A stretch of 64,000 nucleotides of DNA from JAHRVQ01 sp029941905. Its GTDB lineage: Bacteria; Pseudomonadota; Gammaproteobacteria; Pseudomonadales; Azotimanducaceae. The notes beneath the pieces are model-generated. The model had not been told where the DNA came from, did not search any database, and saw only the letters and a program-made list of their open reading frames with translations. Both the position numbers and the translations under genes were made by a program. Below are positions 35,221-45,272 of the stretch, in pieces; within the stretch, counting starts at the first letter, position 1; each line of letters begins with the position of its first letter. The stretch spans positions 29,000 through 92,999 of the forward strand of contig JAPYTQ010000019.1 of NCBI GenBank assembly GCA_029941905.1. The letters are read 5' to 3'.

Positions 35221-35304
35221 GGTGCTCTCCATGGAACTGTGATTGGAGGATTATCTTAATTTATTGGCGAAGGTTTCGGCAACCTTGGCGAAGTTACTGC
35301 GAGA

Positions 35305-36360
35305 CTAACCCCAGCTGTTGACCTCCGAGTTCACCAGGTCCAGGCCTTCCGCCAGCTTGTCCAGGCGTTCTTTCCAGGTTTTACCCCCAGTTCCGAGGCG
35401 AATTGTGGATACTCCGGCATCCCGATAGACTCTCAGTCTTTCCCTGATCATATCTGTTGTACCAATCAGGGAGGTTTTTAACACCATCTCGTCAGGCACC
35501 CTTTGTATTGCCTCGGTTTTTTTCCGATCTACCCAGAGCTTTTGCACTTCGATGGCGGCATCCTCATAGCCGGAACGCCTGAAAGCATCATTATAGAAGT
35601 TTGTTTTTGCTGAACCCATACCACCCAGGGTAAAAGCCATCCCCGGCTTTCGTTCTTCAATCATTCTTTCGACATCATCGCCAATCTCAAACCCCATACC
35701 AATTTGAATATCAATGTCGTCGAAGCTGCGCCCCGCTTTTTCAGCCCCCTTTTTCATGGGACCGAGAAACACATCGGCATGCTCCGGTATAAACGATGTT
35801 CCTAACCAGCCGTTGGCAAGCTCCCCGGTCATTTCGAGGGATTTCGGGCCCAGGGTCGCAAGGTAGATGGGCATGTCAGGACGCGGTGGCTGGGATAATC
35901 GAATCGGCTTACCTTCGCCACCCGGGCGCGGCAGCAAATAGTGCTTGCCATCGTATTGCAGCCTGTCGCCATTCAGCCCAAGTCGAACGATTTCCAGGCA
36001 CTCGCGTAATCGACCCAATGGGCTGGCAAAACTTGCGCCATGCAAACCTTCAACCACCTGGGGCCCACTAACCCCAAGACCTAGCATAAATCGGTTATTC
36101 GATACCGTCGCAAGACTCTGCGAGGTCATGGCAATCATGGAGGGTACGCGCGAGGATATCTGCATAATGCCGGTGCCGAGGCCAATTTTCTCGGTTTTTG
36201 CTGCGATATAGGCCAGGGGTACGATGGCATCCATTCCCCACGCCTCAGCCGACCAGACTTGGTCAACCCCCAGCTTTTCAGCCTCAACCGTATAACTGAC
36301 CAGGTCGTCCCAGTCCTCACCATTGTAGTACGCACTGCCGATGGAGATAGAAGTTTTCAT
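35305..36360 (-). CDS. LLM-class flavin-dependent oxidoreductase
   Basis: 351 residues from ATG 36360, preceded by GGGGCG. The luciferase-like TIM barrel is recognised from KIGLGTGIMQISSRVPSMIA, NRFMLGLGVSGPQVVEGLHG, LRECLEIVRLGLNGD and PIYLATLGPKSLEMTGELAN. Such proteins use reduced FMN or F420; the sequence alone does not decide. Substrate is unknown. Monocistronic by spacing (66-78 bp gaps). Confidence 0.9.
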   Translation of the reverse strand: MKTSISIGSAYYNGEDWDDLVSYTVEAEKLGVDQVWSAEAWGMDAIVPLAYIAAKTEKIGLGTGIMQISSRVPSMIAMTSQSLATVSNNRFMLGLGVSGPQVVEGLHGASFASPLGRLRECLEIVRLGLNGDRLQYDGKHYLLPRPGGEGKPIRLSQPPRPDMPIYLATLGPKSLEMTGELANGWLGTSFIPEHADVFLGPMKKGAEKAGRSFDDIDIQIGMGFEIGDDVERMIEERKPGMAFTLGGMGSAKTNFYNDAFRRSGYEDAAIEVQKLWVDRKKTEAIQRVPDEMVLKTSLIGTTDMIRERLRVYRDAGVSTIRLGTGGKTWKERLDKLAEGLDLVNSEVNSWG

Positions 36361-36438
36361 ATTGCGCCCCATTTATTCTGTTAGATCAAAAGAATCGAGA
36401 GGCAATATAACGCAAGTGGAGATTTTTGTCAGCCAGCG

Positions 36439-39024
36439 CTAGTGAGCTGATGAAGATTGATATTTGATAACTCGTAACAGAGCAGGTAATACAATAAACG
36501 TCGCAAGGATCAGAAGCAAAATTGCGATTGTCAGTAGCAATCCAACGGAAGCGGCACCTTTATGAGGACTAAACGATAATGAAAAGAAGGTGCCTGCCGT
36601 GGTCAGGCCGCTGATCAACACTGCTCGTGCGGTACTCGATGAATAAACACCTTCGACCCCATCATAATGGGTATAACGATGCACCACATGGATACCGGTA
36701 TCGACTCCCAGCCCAATAATTAACGGCACAACCAGTATATTCGCCATATTCAGTGTAATACCGGTGATTTGGCAGATTGCGAAGGTAAACAGCAGAGCCA
36801 GCATGATCGGTACCAGCACCAAGACAGGGAGTACAATGTTCCTGAAGTAAAACAGCAACAGTATGGTGATACAGACAAATGACAATGAACCGGCAAAAAT
36901 AAAAGACTCAACCACCACACTGCCAACACCCCATTCAATGACTGACCGACCTGCGATATTCGGAGCCACTCGATTAACTGCAGTGATAAAAGCTTCTGTT
37001 AATTTGCGTGTGGTTAGAGGTCTGGCTGGCTGTACCGTCATCAGGTGTTCGCCGCTGGGTGAAATCATGCGACGTCTCAGATCATCTGAAATATCTTCTA
37101 CGCGAAAGGGTTCAGCAGCGAGCATTATGCGTAATTGCCTGAGCTCGGTTTCCAGTTCTTCAAACAGCATCTGGTTAAACCTGGCAATCATTTGCCTGTC
37201 ATTGACGTAGAGGTTCAATCCAGCTTTCAGGTTGTGGACTATGTGCTTATCTTCCTCCCCGGCATGGGATGGCGTCGTCAACAGATAGTCCAACGCACCT
37301 GCAAGATCATTCTCCGCCGCCGTGTCAGCCGCCTGAAGGAGTAAGGGCTCGCCCGGTAAGACCTCCTCAATAGATTCATACAATTCGAACAGCGCCTTCA
37401 GCTTCTCCCGCTTGGCCGCCTGGTTGTGCGGAAGAAAATCCGCCGGAATGGACACATCACCCACAACCTCGAGTTCCTGCAGCCGCACTTTGAGAGCTTC
37501 TGCATGCTGCGCATTTCTGGCCAGAACCGAGATGCTGTAGTCCGTTGCAATCTTCTCATCCTGCAGTTCCAGCAATGTAGTCATTGCCTCTGTGCTGGCA
37601 TCACGCATCGCCAGCACACTGTAGTCGAACCGGATATCCCTGGCGAAGTAAAAAGCCAGCATCGATAAAAGGGTCACAGTGACCAATACATAATTTGGCT
37701 TTAGCCTCACTTCAAACGTAGGCAGCTTTTTCTCTTTTTGCTGCGGTACACCATAAATCTTGAAAAGAGCTGGGAGCAGAGTCAGCGTTAACCCGAAAGC
37801 AATCAGCATGCCTCCCGCAGATATTATTCCAAGCTCCGCCAGACCACGGTAAGCGGTTGGCGCAAAAGAAAGAAAAGCCACCATGGAAGTAACCATACAT
37901 AATAGTAATGCCGAGCCAATATCAGTCACGGCGGCTCCACAGGCATCTGCCACGTCGTCTTCACTGGCTGCTTCACGAATCCTTAGGGCAAAGTGAACAG
38001 CAAAATCGACACCCAAACCAAAAAACATGACAACAAAAATGAGCGACAAGACGTTGTAGCTTCCCACTGCCAGGGTGGCAAACCCAGTGGTCATGATCAC
38101 CCCCATCAGCAACAGGGTAAATATGACACCAATTATTCGTTTTGAACGGATGCCGACAGCCAGAATTATTGCCAGTAAGATCAATGAAAGGGTGCCTGCA
38201 ATGCCAACCCCGCTCAATCCTGCATCAACCTCCTCGTTTGCTAGTGCTACCTCCCCCGTCAGGCGTACCGATACACCCGGGTCAATGGCTGCACTGTTAA
38301 CAACATCACGAATACTGTTTATAACTGCCTCGTTGGGCAGTGTTCTGTCGTGTTGTTGCTCCCCTTTTACGACAATCAATTGATAGTACCTATCGACAGT
38401 CTCATCTATCAGTCGGGGATAGGCACGCAGCCCCGCTTGCTGTGAACCCCCGGCCAATCTCCCCGGTTCGAAACTTTCTGCGACTGAAACAAGGGGTTCC
38501 GGTATGGGCAGACCTTGAATATTCGAGATCTGATCGGCAAAGGTGTACACAAAATTGGTCAAGTTGGCGCTGTCGGAGATGCGTAAAAGAGCACCATAGT
38601 TGTACTGGACACCCTTGATCCACAGATCCAGGTTCTCTTCATCAAGAAAATACAGCTTTTTCGACGTAATGAGCTCATCCAGACCAGGTGCAAATACAAA
38701 CTCAAAATCCCCTCTTTGGCGAAGCGCCTCGGCCACTCGGCTCGCTGAGTCGTCCACTGTCGCTGAGTTTGTTCCCGATACCACAACGACCGCTGTTTCC
38801 AGCAATTCCGGAAAAGCCTCCTTGTAATAACTATCGTATTGATACCAGGCAAGTTCAGCCGACGGCTCCACCAGCGTACTCAGGTCAGAGTTTATGCGTG
38901 AATATCGAACAGAGATAAAAGCAGACACAAACGTCAGCAGAATGAGCCCAACCAGCACCTGGCGTGCGTGGTTCTCAACGAATACCACCCAGCGACGCAG
39001 TAACCCGATAAGTAATCTACTCAA
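36439..39024 (-). CDS. RND-superfamily MMPL transporter, HpnN-like
   Basis: 861 residues with a TTG start overlapping the glycosyltransferase stop. Twelve membrane helices in two six-helix halves, each with a large periplasmic loop after the first helix. The proton-relay Asp motifs GLGVDFAVHFALRI and GLGVDTGIHVVHRY are present in the two halves. The layout and the N-terminal WVVFVENHARQVLVG are like HpnN, which moves hopanoids to the outer membrane in some bacteria; no hopanoid synthesis gene is in the window, so the cargo is uncertain. Its close coupling to a GT4 glycosyltransferase hints at a glycolipid or modified terpenoid cargo. Confidence 0.85.
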   Translation of the reverse strand: MSRLLIGLLRRWVVFVENHARQVLVGLILLTFVSAFISVRYSRINSDLSTLVEPSAELAWYQYDSYYKEAFPELLETAVVVVSGTNSATVDDSASRVAEALRQRGDFEFVFAPGLDELITSKKLYFLDEENLDLWIKGVQYNYGALLRISDSANLTNFVYTFADQISNIQGLPIPEPLVSVAESFEPGRLAGGSQQAGLRAYPRLIDETVDRYYQLIVVKGEQQHDRTLPNEAVINSIRDVVNSAAIDPGVSVRLTGEVALANEEVDAGLSGVGIAGTLSLILLAIILAVGIRSKRIIGVIFTLLLMGVIMTTGFATLAVGSYNVLSLIFVVMFFGLGVDFAVHFALRIREAASEDDVADACGAAVTDIGSALLLCMVTSMVAFLSFAPTAYRGLAELGIISAGGMLIAFGLTLTLLPALFKIYGVPQQKEKKLPTFEVRLKPNYVLVTVTLLSMLAFYFARDIRFDYSVLAMRDASTEAMTTLLELQDEKIATDYSISVLARNAQHAEALKVRLQELEVVGDVSIPADFLPHNQAAKREKLKALFELYESIEEVLPGEPLLLQAADTAAENDLAGALDYLLTTPSHAGEEDKHIVHNLKAGLNLYVNDRQMIARFNQMLFEELETELRQLRIMLAAEPFRVEDISDDLRRRMISPSGEHLMTVQPARPLTTRKLTEAFITAVNRVAPNIAGRSVIEWGVGSVVVESFIFAGSLSFVCITILLLFYFRNIVLPVLVLVPIMLALLFTFAICQITGITLNMANILVVPLIIGLGVDTGIHVVHRYTHYDGVEGVYSSSTARAVLISGLTTAGTFFSLSFSPHKGAASVGLLLTIAILLLILATFIVLPALLRVIKYQSSSAH

Positions 39025-40210
39025 ATTGTGTTATGCCGTTTTCCGCTGGCAATTCAACCGCCATTAATTCGTTGTAGAGGGATGCAAATTGCGCCACGCA
39101 GTCTGCGTGGGACCTGTGTCCTGCCCGCTGCCGGTTGCTTTTTGCTTCAATCAGCTTCTCCTTGGGGTTGGCCAACCAGTAGTCAATCTTCGCAGCCAGG
39201 TCAACCGGGTTGCGGTTTCTGAACAGCGCTTGTGGATTGTCAACCAGCATGGCGGCGGCACTGTCTCTGGAATCAGAAACAATGACAGTGTTACCCGCTG
39301 CCATCGCTTCGACAACAGACATGCCTTCCAATTCGATTTCTCCCGCATGCACGAACAGGTCGGATTCTGTTAACAATGTCAGTAAAGTCTCATCGCTAAC
39401 CGAACCGATCGTAACATTCAATTCCAGTCTGGCAGCCAGCTTCCTTAGCTCCTCTTCCTGTGGGCCGGTGCCGACCATGGTAAGTTCGATCGAATTCTTG
39501 TATTTCGAGCGCGCAATAGCTCGCAAAAGGACGTCCTGTTGTTTTTCTTTGGCAAGCCGACCAACCGACAACAGTTTATGGACCTGCTCCGCACCAGTTT
39601 CACCACCTGAAGTATGCAGTAACGACAAAAAGTGCTCCGGTACCCCATTTGAGATAACTTTCACCGTTTTAACCAGACCTTGTGATCGCAGCTCTTCTGC
39701 CGCAAATTCTGAAGGTGCAATAACCATATCAGCCCGATTATAGAAGGCCGCAATGAAAAACTTGTAGAGAATCTTCGAAATCCATCGGGAACGTATGCCA
39801 ACATTAAGCAGCAGATTTTCAGGTTGAACATGAAACGAACAAATGACGGGTAGTCCAAGCTTTCTCGCTTCCGAGATGGCCACAAAACCGAGGAAGAATG
39901 GAAACTGAACGTGCAGCAATTCGCAACCCTGCAACGCTTGCCGCAGCAACTTTCTATCCGGTCTCGCCAGCGGCACCTTCATCTCATCGAGAATATGGTT
40001 AAAACCGGGTATGGAAACCCTTCCAAACTGCACCATTCGGCGATCGGGTTTCTCATTGTCTGCAGGCGTCGCCAACAATTTGAAGGAGAACTGATTTTCC
40101 AATACTTTAACAAACCGGCGAGTCGATACGACGGCACCATTAAAAGGGTAATCCCAGGGATCAATAACAATTGCAATACTACGCGACAAAACAATAACCT
40201 TAATGTTCAT
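39017..40210 (-). CDS. GT4-type glycosyltransferase
   Basis: 397 residues. The N-terminal half has the acceptor-side domain (VIDPWDYPFNGAVVSTRRF, HVQFPFFLGFVAISEARKLG). The C-terminal half has the nucleotide-sugar domain with LLSVGRLAKEKQQDVLLRAI and the Glu-rich EIELEGMSVVEAMAAG, typical of retaining GT-B family 4 enzymes. No membrane segment. It overlaps the RND gene by eight bases, so the two are very likely one transcription unit. Acceptor unknown. The first in-frame ATG has no ribosome site; a start around the SRSIAIVIDPWD segment is possible. Confidence 0.9.
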   Translation of the reverse strand: MNIKVIVLSRSIAIVIDPWDYPFNGAVVSTRRFVKVLENQFSFKLLATPADNEKPDRRMVQFGRVSIPGFNHILDEMKVPLARPDRKLLRQALQGCELLHVQFPFFLGFVAISEARKLGLPVICSFHVQPENLLLNVGIRSRWISKILYKFFIAAFYNRADMVIAPSEFAAEELRSQGLVKTVKVISNGVPEHFLSLLHTSGGETGAEQVHKLLSVGRLAKEKQQDVLLRAIARSKYKNSIELTMVGTGPQEEELRKLAARLELNVTIGSVSDETLLTLLTESDLFVHAGEIELEGMSVVEAMAAGNTVIVSDSRDSAAAMLVDNPQALFRNRNPVDLAAKIDYWLANPKEKLIEAKSNRQRAGHRSHADCVAQFASLYNELMAVELPAENGITQFE

Positions 40211-40454
40211 ATCGTATTATCCCGATTACTGCACGACGAAACAATATTCAGTTCAAATTGAGCATATTGATGTCTTAGGCCAATGATGCCTTAAGATCTA
40301 AAGTGACTCTAGACAGAGCAAATGAAACGAGAAGCGTGAACTTTATGTGACCTGTACAAATTGAAGTCAAAGTCAGCCTCCCAGTATGGGTGGACATTTT
40401 TGCTAAGTTACACGTTTGGCATATGATGCTTAAAACCACGTCGGCGATAATAGG

Positions 40455-41642
40455 CTAAAGACCGCGCAAAGCTGCCGTCACGGGTTGTCTTGCTGCTGCT
40501 ACCGACGGAAACAAACCACCAATCAAGCCAAGCATGCAGGACCAGACAATACCCCGCAGCAGCAGTTCACCGGTGACGGAAAAGCTAAATGACACCTGTG
40601 AGAATGTCGAGTTCGACATGGTGGAGGCCGTGTAGCCGTTAAAGAGCGTCCACGCGATCAAACCACCGATCAATCCACCGATGATTGAAAGCGCCAATGC
40701 CTCGACCATGACGGATATCACCACAGGGGTTGGCCCAAACCCCAGAGCACGCAGCGTGGCAATTTCCACTGAACGGGTGGACACGGCCGAGTACATGGTA
40801 TTCAAAGCCCCGAACACCGCACCGATTGCCATAATAATCGAAACCCCATAGCCAAACTGGGTAATCAGGCTGGTGATACCTGTGGATTGCTCACTATAAT
40901 ATTTGGTCTCCCGAACGACACTGACTTCGAGCTGAGGATCATCGCCAAGTGACTGTCGGAACACATCCAGATCCAGAGGGGACAGCAAGCGCACCACCAT
41001 CGAGCTGTATCCATTGCCGCGCTTCAGGTTGGAAACCAAAACTGCATGGTCCACCCAGACTTCCGATTCATGGATGGAACCATTCGATTCAAACAGACCT
41101 ACCAGTTTCCAGTCTGCACCCCGAATACTCACCGTACTGCCCACATCAATACCGTGAAATTGATCTGCTGCCTTGACACCTGCAATCATTTCAAACCGGC
41201 CAAATTCAAAATTCCTCCCGGCAACAATCTTTACTTCGTCACGAATCAAGAAGGAATTGGGCTGAACTCCCCGCATAGGCATATTAGCTTCCGAGTTATT
41301 GGCCCGTTTTCGGATATCTGCGATCACATAAAGCTCACCGGCTGCCAGTGCGCCGTTGTTTGAGTCTGCGAGACCCGGCTTGGTTTCAATAATTCGACCA
41401 TGGCTGGCGGACACGCCACTGGTCATCTCAGAAGTTGAACCACTACGCATCACGATAGCCCGATCTGGCTGACCTGTTCCTTTCAAGGTCGCCTCAAAAC
41501 CTTTTGCCATGGCGAGCAGCGCAACCAGCACCGTGACCACACCGGCTATACCCACGATGATAACCAACGAAGCACCGAATCGAGATGGTATGTTGCGAAG
41601 GTTCATCAGGGTGATTGCAATAATCTGATTGATCGTATTCAT
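40455..41642 (-). CDS. ABC transporter permease (FtsX/MacB type), second permease
   Basis: 395 residues. One helix near the N-terminus (LVIIVGIAGVVTVLVALLAM), a long periplasmic MacB-like domain, then three helices at the C-terminus (ITQFGYGVSIIMAIGAVFGA, VEALALSIIGGLIGGLIAWT and LLLRGIVWSCMLGLIGGLFP). The segment SVEIATLRALGFGP is the FtsX coupling signature. It starts on the last base of the upstream permease gene (A of ATG shared with TGA). Works with the ATPase at 42787 and the fusion protein at 43528. Confidence 0.9.
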   Translation of the reverse strand: MNTINQIIAITLMNLRNIPSRFGASLVIIVGIAGVVTVLVALLAMAKGFEATLKGTGQPDRAIVMRSGSTSEMTSGVSASHGRIIETKPGLADSNNGALAAGELYVIADIRKRANNSEANMPMRGVQPNSFLIRDEVKIVAGRNFEFGRFEMIAGVKAADQFHGIDVGSTVSIRGADWKLVGLFESNGSIHESEVWVDHAVLVSNLKRGNGYSSMVVRLLSPLDLDVFRQSLGDDPQLEVSVVRETKYYSEQSTGITSLITQFGYGVSIIMAIGAVFGALNTMYSAVSTRSVEIATLRALGFGPTPVVISVMVEALALSIIGGLIGGLIAWTLFNGYTASTMSNSTFSQVSFSFSVTGELLLRGIVWSCMLGLIGGLFPSVAAARQPVTAALRGL

Positions 41643-42790
41643 CAGCTATCCCGCAAGGCATCAACAATATTGAGCCGCATGGCGCGGATCGCTGAAGGCA
41701 AACCGACAATAATGCCCAACAACAGAGCCAGTGTGACACCCTGGATAAATATCTCCGGTGTCATTTCCAGACCACTGAGGAATGAAACTGATTCGCCAAG
41801 CCCTGGCATCATCATTCTCGCAACACCAAGCCCGGGTAAACCGCCTAACAAGCTGATGAATACAGACTCCGCGAGCACGATAAACAGCATACTGAGGTTG
41901 CTGAACCCGATAGTTTTGAGTATCGCAAGTTCCGGGATTCGTTCCCGTACCGCCTGCGCCATCGTATTGCCTGTTAGCAGTAAAATGGTAAAAAATACTG
42001 CTGATAATATCGAAGTCATGATGAAACCGATGTCACCCATCTGCTTGGCGAACATCTGGTTGTAGACTTTTTCCGAGGTGGTTTTGGTTTCATCGGAACT
42101 GTTGGCAAACATGGTATCAATTTCGCTCGCAATCCTTGCCGCAGCATCAGGATCGGAAATCTGAACAATGATGTTTCCCGCGCCACCCTCGCCGAAAAGA
42201 CTGTACTCCTCGAAAAAAACATAATTGATAAACATGATGCCGTCACCAACGCTGTCCTTTTTAGCATCAAAGATACCTACCAAATCGAATTCCCACGGGC
42301 CATTGTCTTTATTGGGCCATATATCCGGAATAATTGGGATCTTATCGCCAATTTTTAACTGATACTGCTCTGCTATTGATCGACCGACCACTGCACCGGT
42401 GCGAGTTGTCAGGAACGCATCCAGTTGATCTTGCGGCAGCATGAACTCGGTGTAAATCTCAAGATAATCCTTCGATACAGCCCATCTTGGGAAAAAACTT
42501 CGATTGTCCCGAAAAATTCCGCCAAACCACTGTTGATGAGCAATTTTTTCAATCCCCGGAATACCACGTATCTGGTTTGTGTAGTTCAGTGGAATACTGT
42601 CGATGATAGAGTACTTAGGCGATACAATCAGACGATTAACACCAGAAAAATTCGCACCCTGGCTGAAGGCGAAGCTAACGGACTGTAAAAGACCGAATAA
42701 CAGAAATGCAACAAATATACTCAACAAGGTCAAAACACTGCGAATTGGTTTTCGATACAAAGCGGACCAGATAAGACCAGAATATTTCAC
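41642..42790 (-). CDS. ABC transporter permease (FtsX/MacB type), first permease
   Basis: 382 residues, same four-helix FtsX layout: SVLTLLSIFVAFLLFGLLQS, a periplasmic domain, then IMTSILSAVFFTILLLTGNT, FIVLAESVFISLLGGLPGLG and FIQGVTLALLLGIIVGLPSA. RERIPELAILKTIGFSN is the coupling signature. Overlaps the ATPase gene by four bases. Two different permeases suggest a heterodimeric exporter, unlike homodimeric MacB. Confidence 0.9.
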   Translation of the reverse strand: MKYSGLIWSALYRKPIRSVLTLLSIFVAFLLFGLLQSVSFAFSQGANFSGVNRLIVSPKYSIIDSIPLNYTNQIRGIPGIEKIAHQQWFGGIFRDNRSFFPRWAVSKDYLEIYTEFMLPQDQLDAFLTTRTGAVVGRSIAEQYQLKIGDKIPIIPDIWPNKDNGPWEFDLVGIFDAKKDSVGDGIMFINYVFFEEYSLFGEGGAGNIIVQISDPDAAARIASEIDTMFANSSDETKTTSEKVYNQMFAKQMGDIGFIMTSILSAVFFTILLLTGNTMAQAVRERIPELAILKTIGFSNLSMLFIVLAESVFISLLGGLPGLGVARMMMPGLGESVSFLSGLEMTPEIFIQGVTLALLLGIIVGLPSAIRAMRLNIVDALRDS

Positions 42791-43476
42791 GCCATGGTCT
42801 CCTCGAGCAAACGTCCCTTGTCAAGATGCAAGCATTGACCCGCGTGGTCCGCAGCTTTTGGGTCGTGAGTGACCATGACAATGGTTTTACTGTATTCACT
42901 GTTCAACAACTGCAGCAATTCAAGGATCTCATCCGCCGTGGTGCGATCAAGGTCTCCCGTAGGCTCATCACAGACCAGCAACCGGGGATCTGAAACCAAT
43001 GCCCTGGCAATCGCAACCCGCTGTTCCTGCCCGCCGGAAAGTTCCCTTGGCCTATGCCCAGCTCTGTCTGCGAGACCTACAACCTCCAGGGCAGTAGCTG
43101 CACGCTGCTTTCTTTCGCCTCTCGATAAGTTCGTTAGCAGCAGCGGCAGTTCGACATTTTTTTGAGCGGTCAGCACTGGCAACAGATTATAAAACTGAAA
43201 CACAAACCCAACATTCCTGGATCGCCAGTGTGCCAACTGGCCCTGTGACATTTGGTCAATACGTTCACCGCCAATGGTGATGGTGCCGGATGTTGGATAG
43301 TCCAGACCGCCAATTAAATTCAGCAGGGTTGTCTTGCCTGATCCAGAGGGACCCATCAGCGCCAGGAACTCACCCGAATCAATGCCAATACTCAATTTAT
43401 CCAGCACGGGTATCTCCATCTTCCCCCGCGTGTAGACCTTTGATACAGCACTAATTTGGATCAACTTATCTGCCAT
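42787..43476 (-). CDS. ABC transporter ATP-binding protein (LolD/MacB-like)
   Basis: 229 residues. Walker A GPSGSGKTTLLNLIGG, Q-loop FVFQFYNLLPVLTAQKNVEL, signature LSGGQEQRVAIARAL and Walker B LLVCDEPTGDLD, followed by the H-loop VMVTHDPKAAD. All catalytic residues are present. It powers the two FtsX-type permeases downstream and, with the HlyD-like fusion protein upstream, would form a tripartite exporter for a lipid, peptide or drug. Confidence 0.95.
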   Translation of the reverse strand: MADKLIQISAVSKVYTRGKMEIPVLDKLSIGIDSGEFLALMGPSGSGKTTLLNLIGGLDYPTSGTITIGGERIDQMSQGQLAHWRSRNVGFVFQFYNLLPVLTAQKNVELPLLLTNLSRGERKQRAATALEVVGLADRAGHRPRELSGGQEQRVAIARALVSDPRLLVCDEPTGDLDRTTADEILELLQLLNSEYSKTIVMVTHDPKAADHAGQCLHLDKGRLLEETMA

Positions 43477-43500
43477 CGCTATATCCTGTTATGGGTATTG

Positions 43501-43539
43501 TCTTCTGGATCAGTCTTCTGGATCAGTCTACTGGATCTG
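43501..43539. repeat. Three 13-bp tandem repeats over the fusion-protein stop codon
   Basis: Units TCTTCTGGATCAG at 43501 and 43514 are identical; the third at 43527 differs at two positions and contains the TAG stop (43530-43528) of the membrane fusion gene. Confidence 0.9.
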
Positions 43540-44772
43540 AACTGCCCGACCTTCAGTCAGGACGTCAGAGAGTTCATCGCTGAGATTTTCAACAATCATC
43601 TCGCCGGGTTTTAGCCCGGAAATGATATTCCTGGAACTGCCACTCTGCTGACCCACCGTGACACGGCGAACTTCAACCATATCATTGCTGACAACGAACA
43701 CCACAGGATTATCCGCGATAGTGGCAAGTGAACTGGCTGGTACAAACACACCCACGAGTTGCTCACCGGGATCTTGCAACACTTCCGGCTCTTCCATAAA
43801 AGACACTTTCACCCCCATATCTGGAAGGATTCGCGCATCAGTTTGCAGAAACGCAATCCGTACCCTGACGGTGGCCTTGTTGCGATCTGCTGTGGGGATA
43901 ATGGTGATCACCCTGGCTGGTATTTTCCAATCCTGATAGGAATTCAGCGTCGCTGTCACCGGCTGACCGGAAGTTACCCGATTGATATAGGATTCATTCA
44001 CATCCACCTCTATTTCCAGAGAGTCCATGTCGACGATGGTGCAAATTCCAGTTCGTGTGAATCCGCCTCCTGCAGATATCGGTGAAATCATCTCTCCTGG
44101 TTGAGCCGACTTCGCGATTACCACGCCACCAAAAGGCGCACGAATCTCTGTGTCGTCCAAAAATTGCTGCTGAACTTCAAGTTGACTACGGCCAACCTCT
44201 ACCTCCGTGTGCAGCGCTGCAAGCCGAGCCGCCAAAGCGGCAACTGCGAGCCGGGTTCGATCAAGATCGGCCTGGCTGGCGAGATTTTTCGCCGACAATT
44301 CAACTGTTCGGGTTAGTGCAAGTCGCGCCTCCTGCAACAAAACACGAATCTCTGCCAAACGCGATTGAGTGGCTTTTATTTGCGCCTCGGCCAAATTGAA
44401 TTGCGCCAGTTGGCTGCTATTATCCAACCTGGCCAACAATTGATTGGCGGTAACAACAACGCCCTCTTCAACAAATACCTCCACCACTTTGCCGGTGAAC
44501 TTTGAGGAGACAGTTGCCTTTCTACGTGCCGTTACATAGCCGCTGGCATCCAACACCGTATTTTTCTCTACCGGGCGGCCCACGCCAGCATTTTCTGCCT
44601 TGGCCACTGCAACCATAATTGGCTGATGATCGGGAAGCAGCCAAAACCAGGCCGCAAGCGCCAACACAATAGCGCCGATACCCGTGACCAATAATCTTGG
44701 GACATGCGACCGTACTTCGCGCTGTGCAGCATCTATCTGCAATTCGCCAAGCAATTCACGCTTGTCATTCAA
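43528..44772 (-). CDS. HlyD/MacA-like periplasmic membrane fusion protein
   Basis: 414 residues. One N-terminal anchor helix (LLVTGIGAIVLALAAWFWLL, about residues 28-47). Then the biotinyl-lipoyl half motif (NTVLDASGYVTARRKATVSS), a helical hairpin of about 90 residues (QFNLAEAQIKATQSRLAEIR onwards), the second lipoyl half (DDTEIRAPFGGVVIAKSAQP) and beta-barrel parts with VDVNESYINRVTSGQPV. It links the inner-membrane ABC transporter to an outer-membrane channel; no TolC-like gene is adjacent. First gene of the four-gene operon. Confidence 0.93.
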   Translation of the reverse strand: MNDKRELLGELQIDAAQREVRSHVPRLLVTGIGAIVLALAAWFWLLPDHQPIMVAVAKAENAGVGRPVEKNTVLDASGYVTARRKATVSSKFTGKVVEVFVEEGVVVTANQLLARLDNSSQLAQFNLAEAQIKATQSRLAEIRVLLQEARLALTRTVELSAKNLASQADLDRTRLAVAALAARLAALHTEVEVGRSQLEVQQQFLDDTEIRAPFGGVVIAKSAQPGEMISPISAGGGFTRTGICTIVDMDSLEIEVDVNESYINRVTSGQPVTATLNSYQDWKIPARVITIIPTADRNKATVRVRIAFLQTDARILPDMGVKVSFMEEPEVLQDPGEQLVGVFVPASSLATIADNPVVFVVSNDMVEVRRVTVGQQSGSSRNIISGLKPGEMIVENLSDELSDVLTEGRAVQIQ

Positions 44773-45272
44773 AGCCAGATCCCCATTGAGAATGATGCTA
44801 ATTTATTACTCGCACCCCAGCTTGAACAAAAAGCTGAGTAAAAAATCAGTTTCGCCAGTCTACGTCCTTTGGCAGACAGTGGGCAACTACAACCGATTGC
44901 GGACATCCAGCAAGGAAAATAGAGAACACAGAGAACAGGACATCCAACAAGTAGCGATTACTTACAAGCGACCGGGTCATTTTCCTACACCAGTTACCAC
45001 AGAAAGATATCAGAGCAGGCTTAGTGCTTGGTGGTGATACCGAGTCACTGTCTGATGGACATCTACAGCAACACGATATCGATGAGGCAAAAAGATTCGT
45101 CGAGACGAAGTGATTCCTCGTCAACGACGAAAACGTGGCCATCAGAATGCCCTGAAGGGTCCACCTAATGACTTCGATATTTGATATCCACGGTCGCGAA
45201 GCATAGTCAACACCTACCCGAACCTTGTTGACAGGGGATCAAGGGATATAAGTGGCTACTGCCGTTCGCACG
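44773..45272. other. 500-bp intergenic region, no supported gene
   Basis: Open frames on both strands here have no recognisable sequence and overlap each other. One plus-strand frame near 45000-45110 (GLVLGGDTESLSDGHLQQHD) has protein-like texture but is cut by a stop. It may hold the decayed end of an old gene; nothing firmer can be said. Confidence 0.4.

Noticed and set aside
44846..45142. Minus-strand ORF in the gap upstream of the fusion-protein gene
   Set aside because: Ser/Cys-rich translation with no domain or ribosome site, overlapped by an equally open plus-strand frame.
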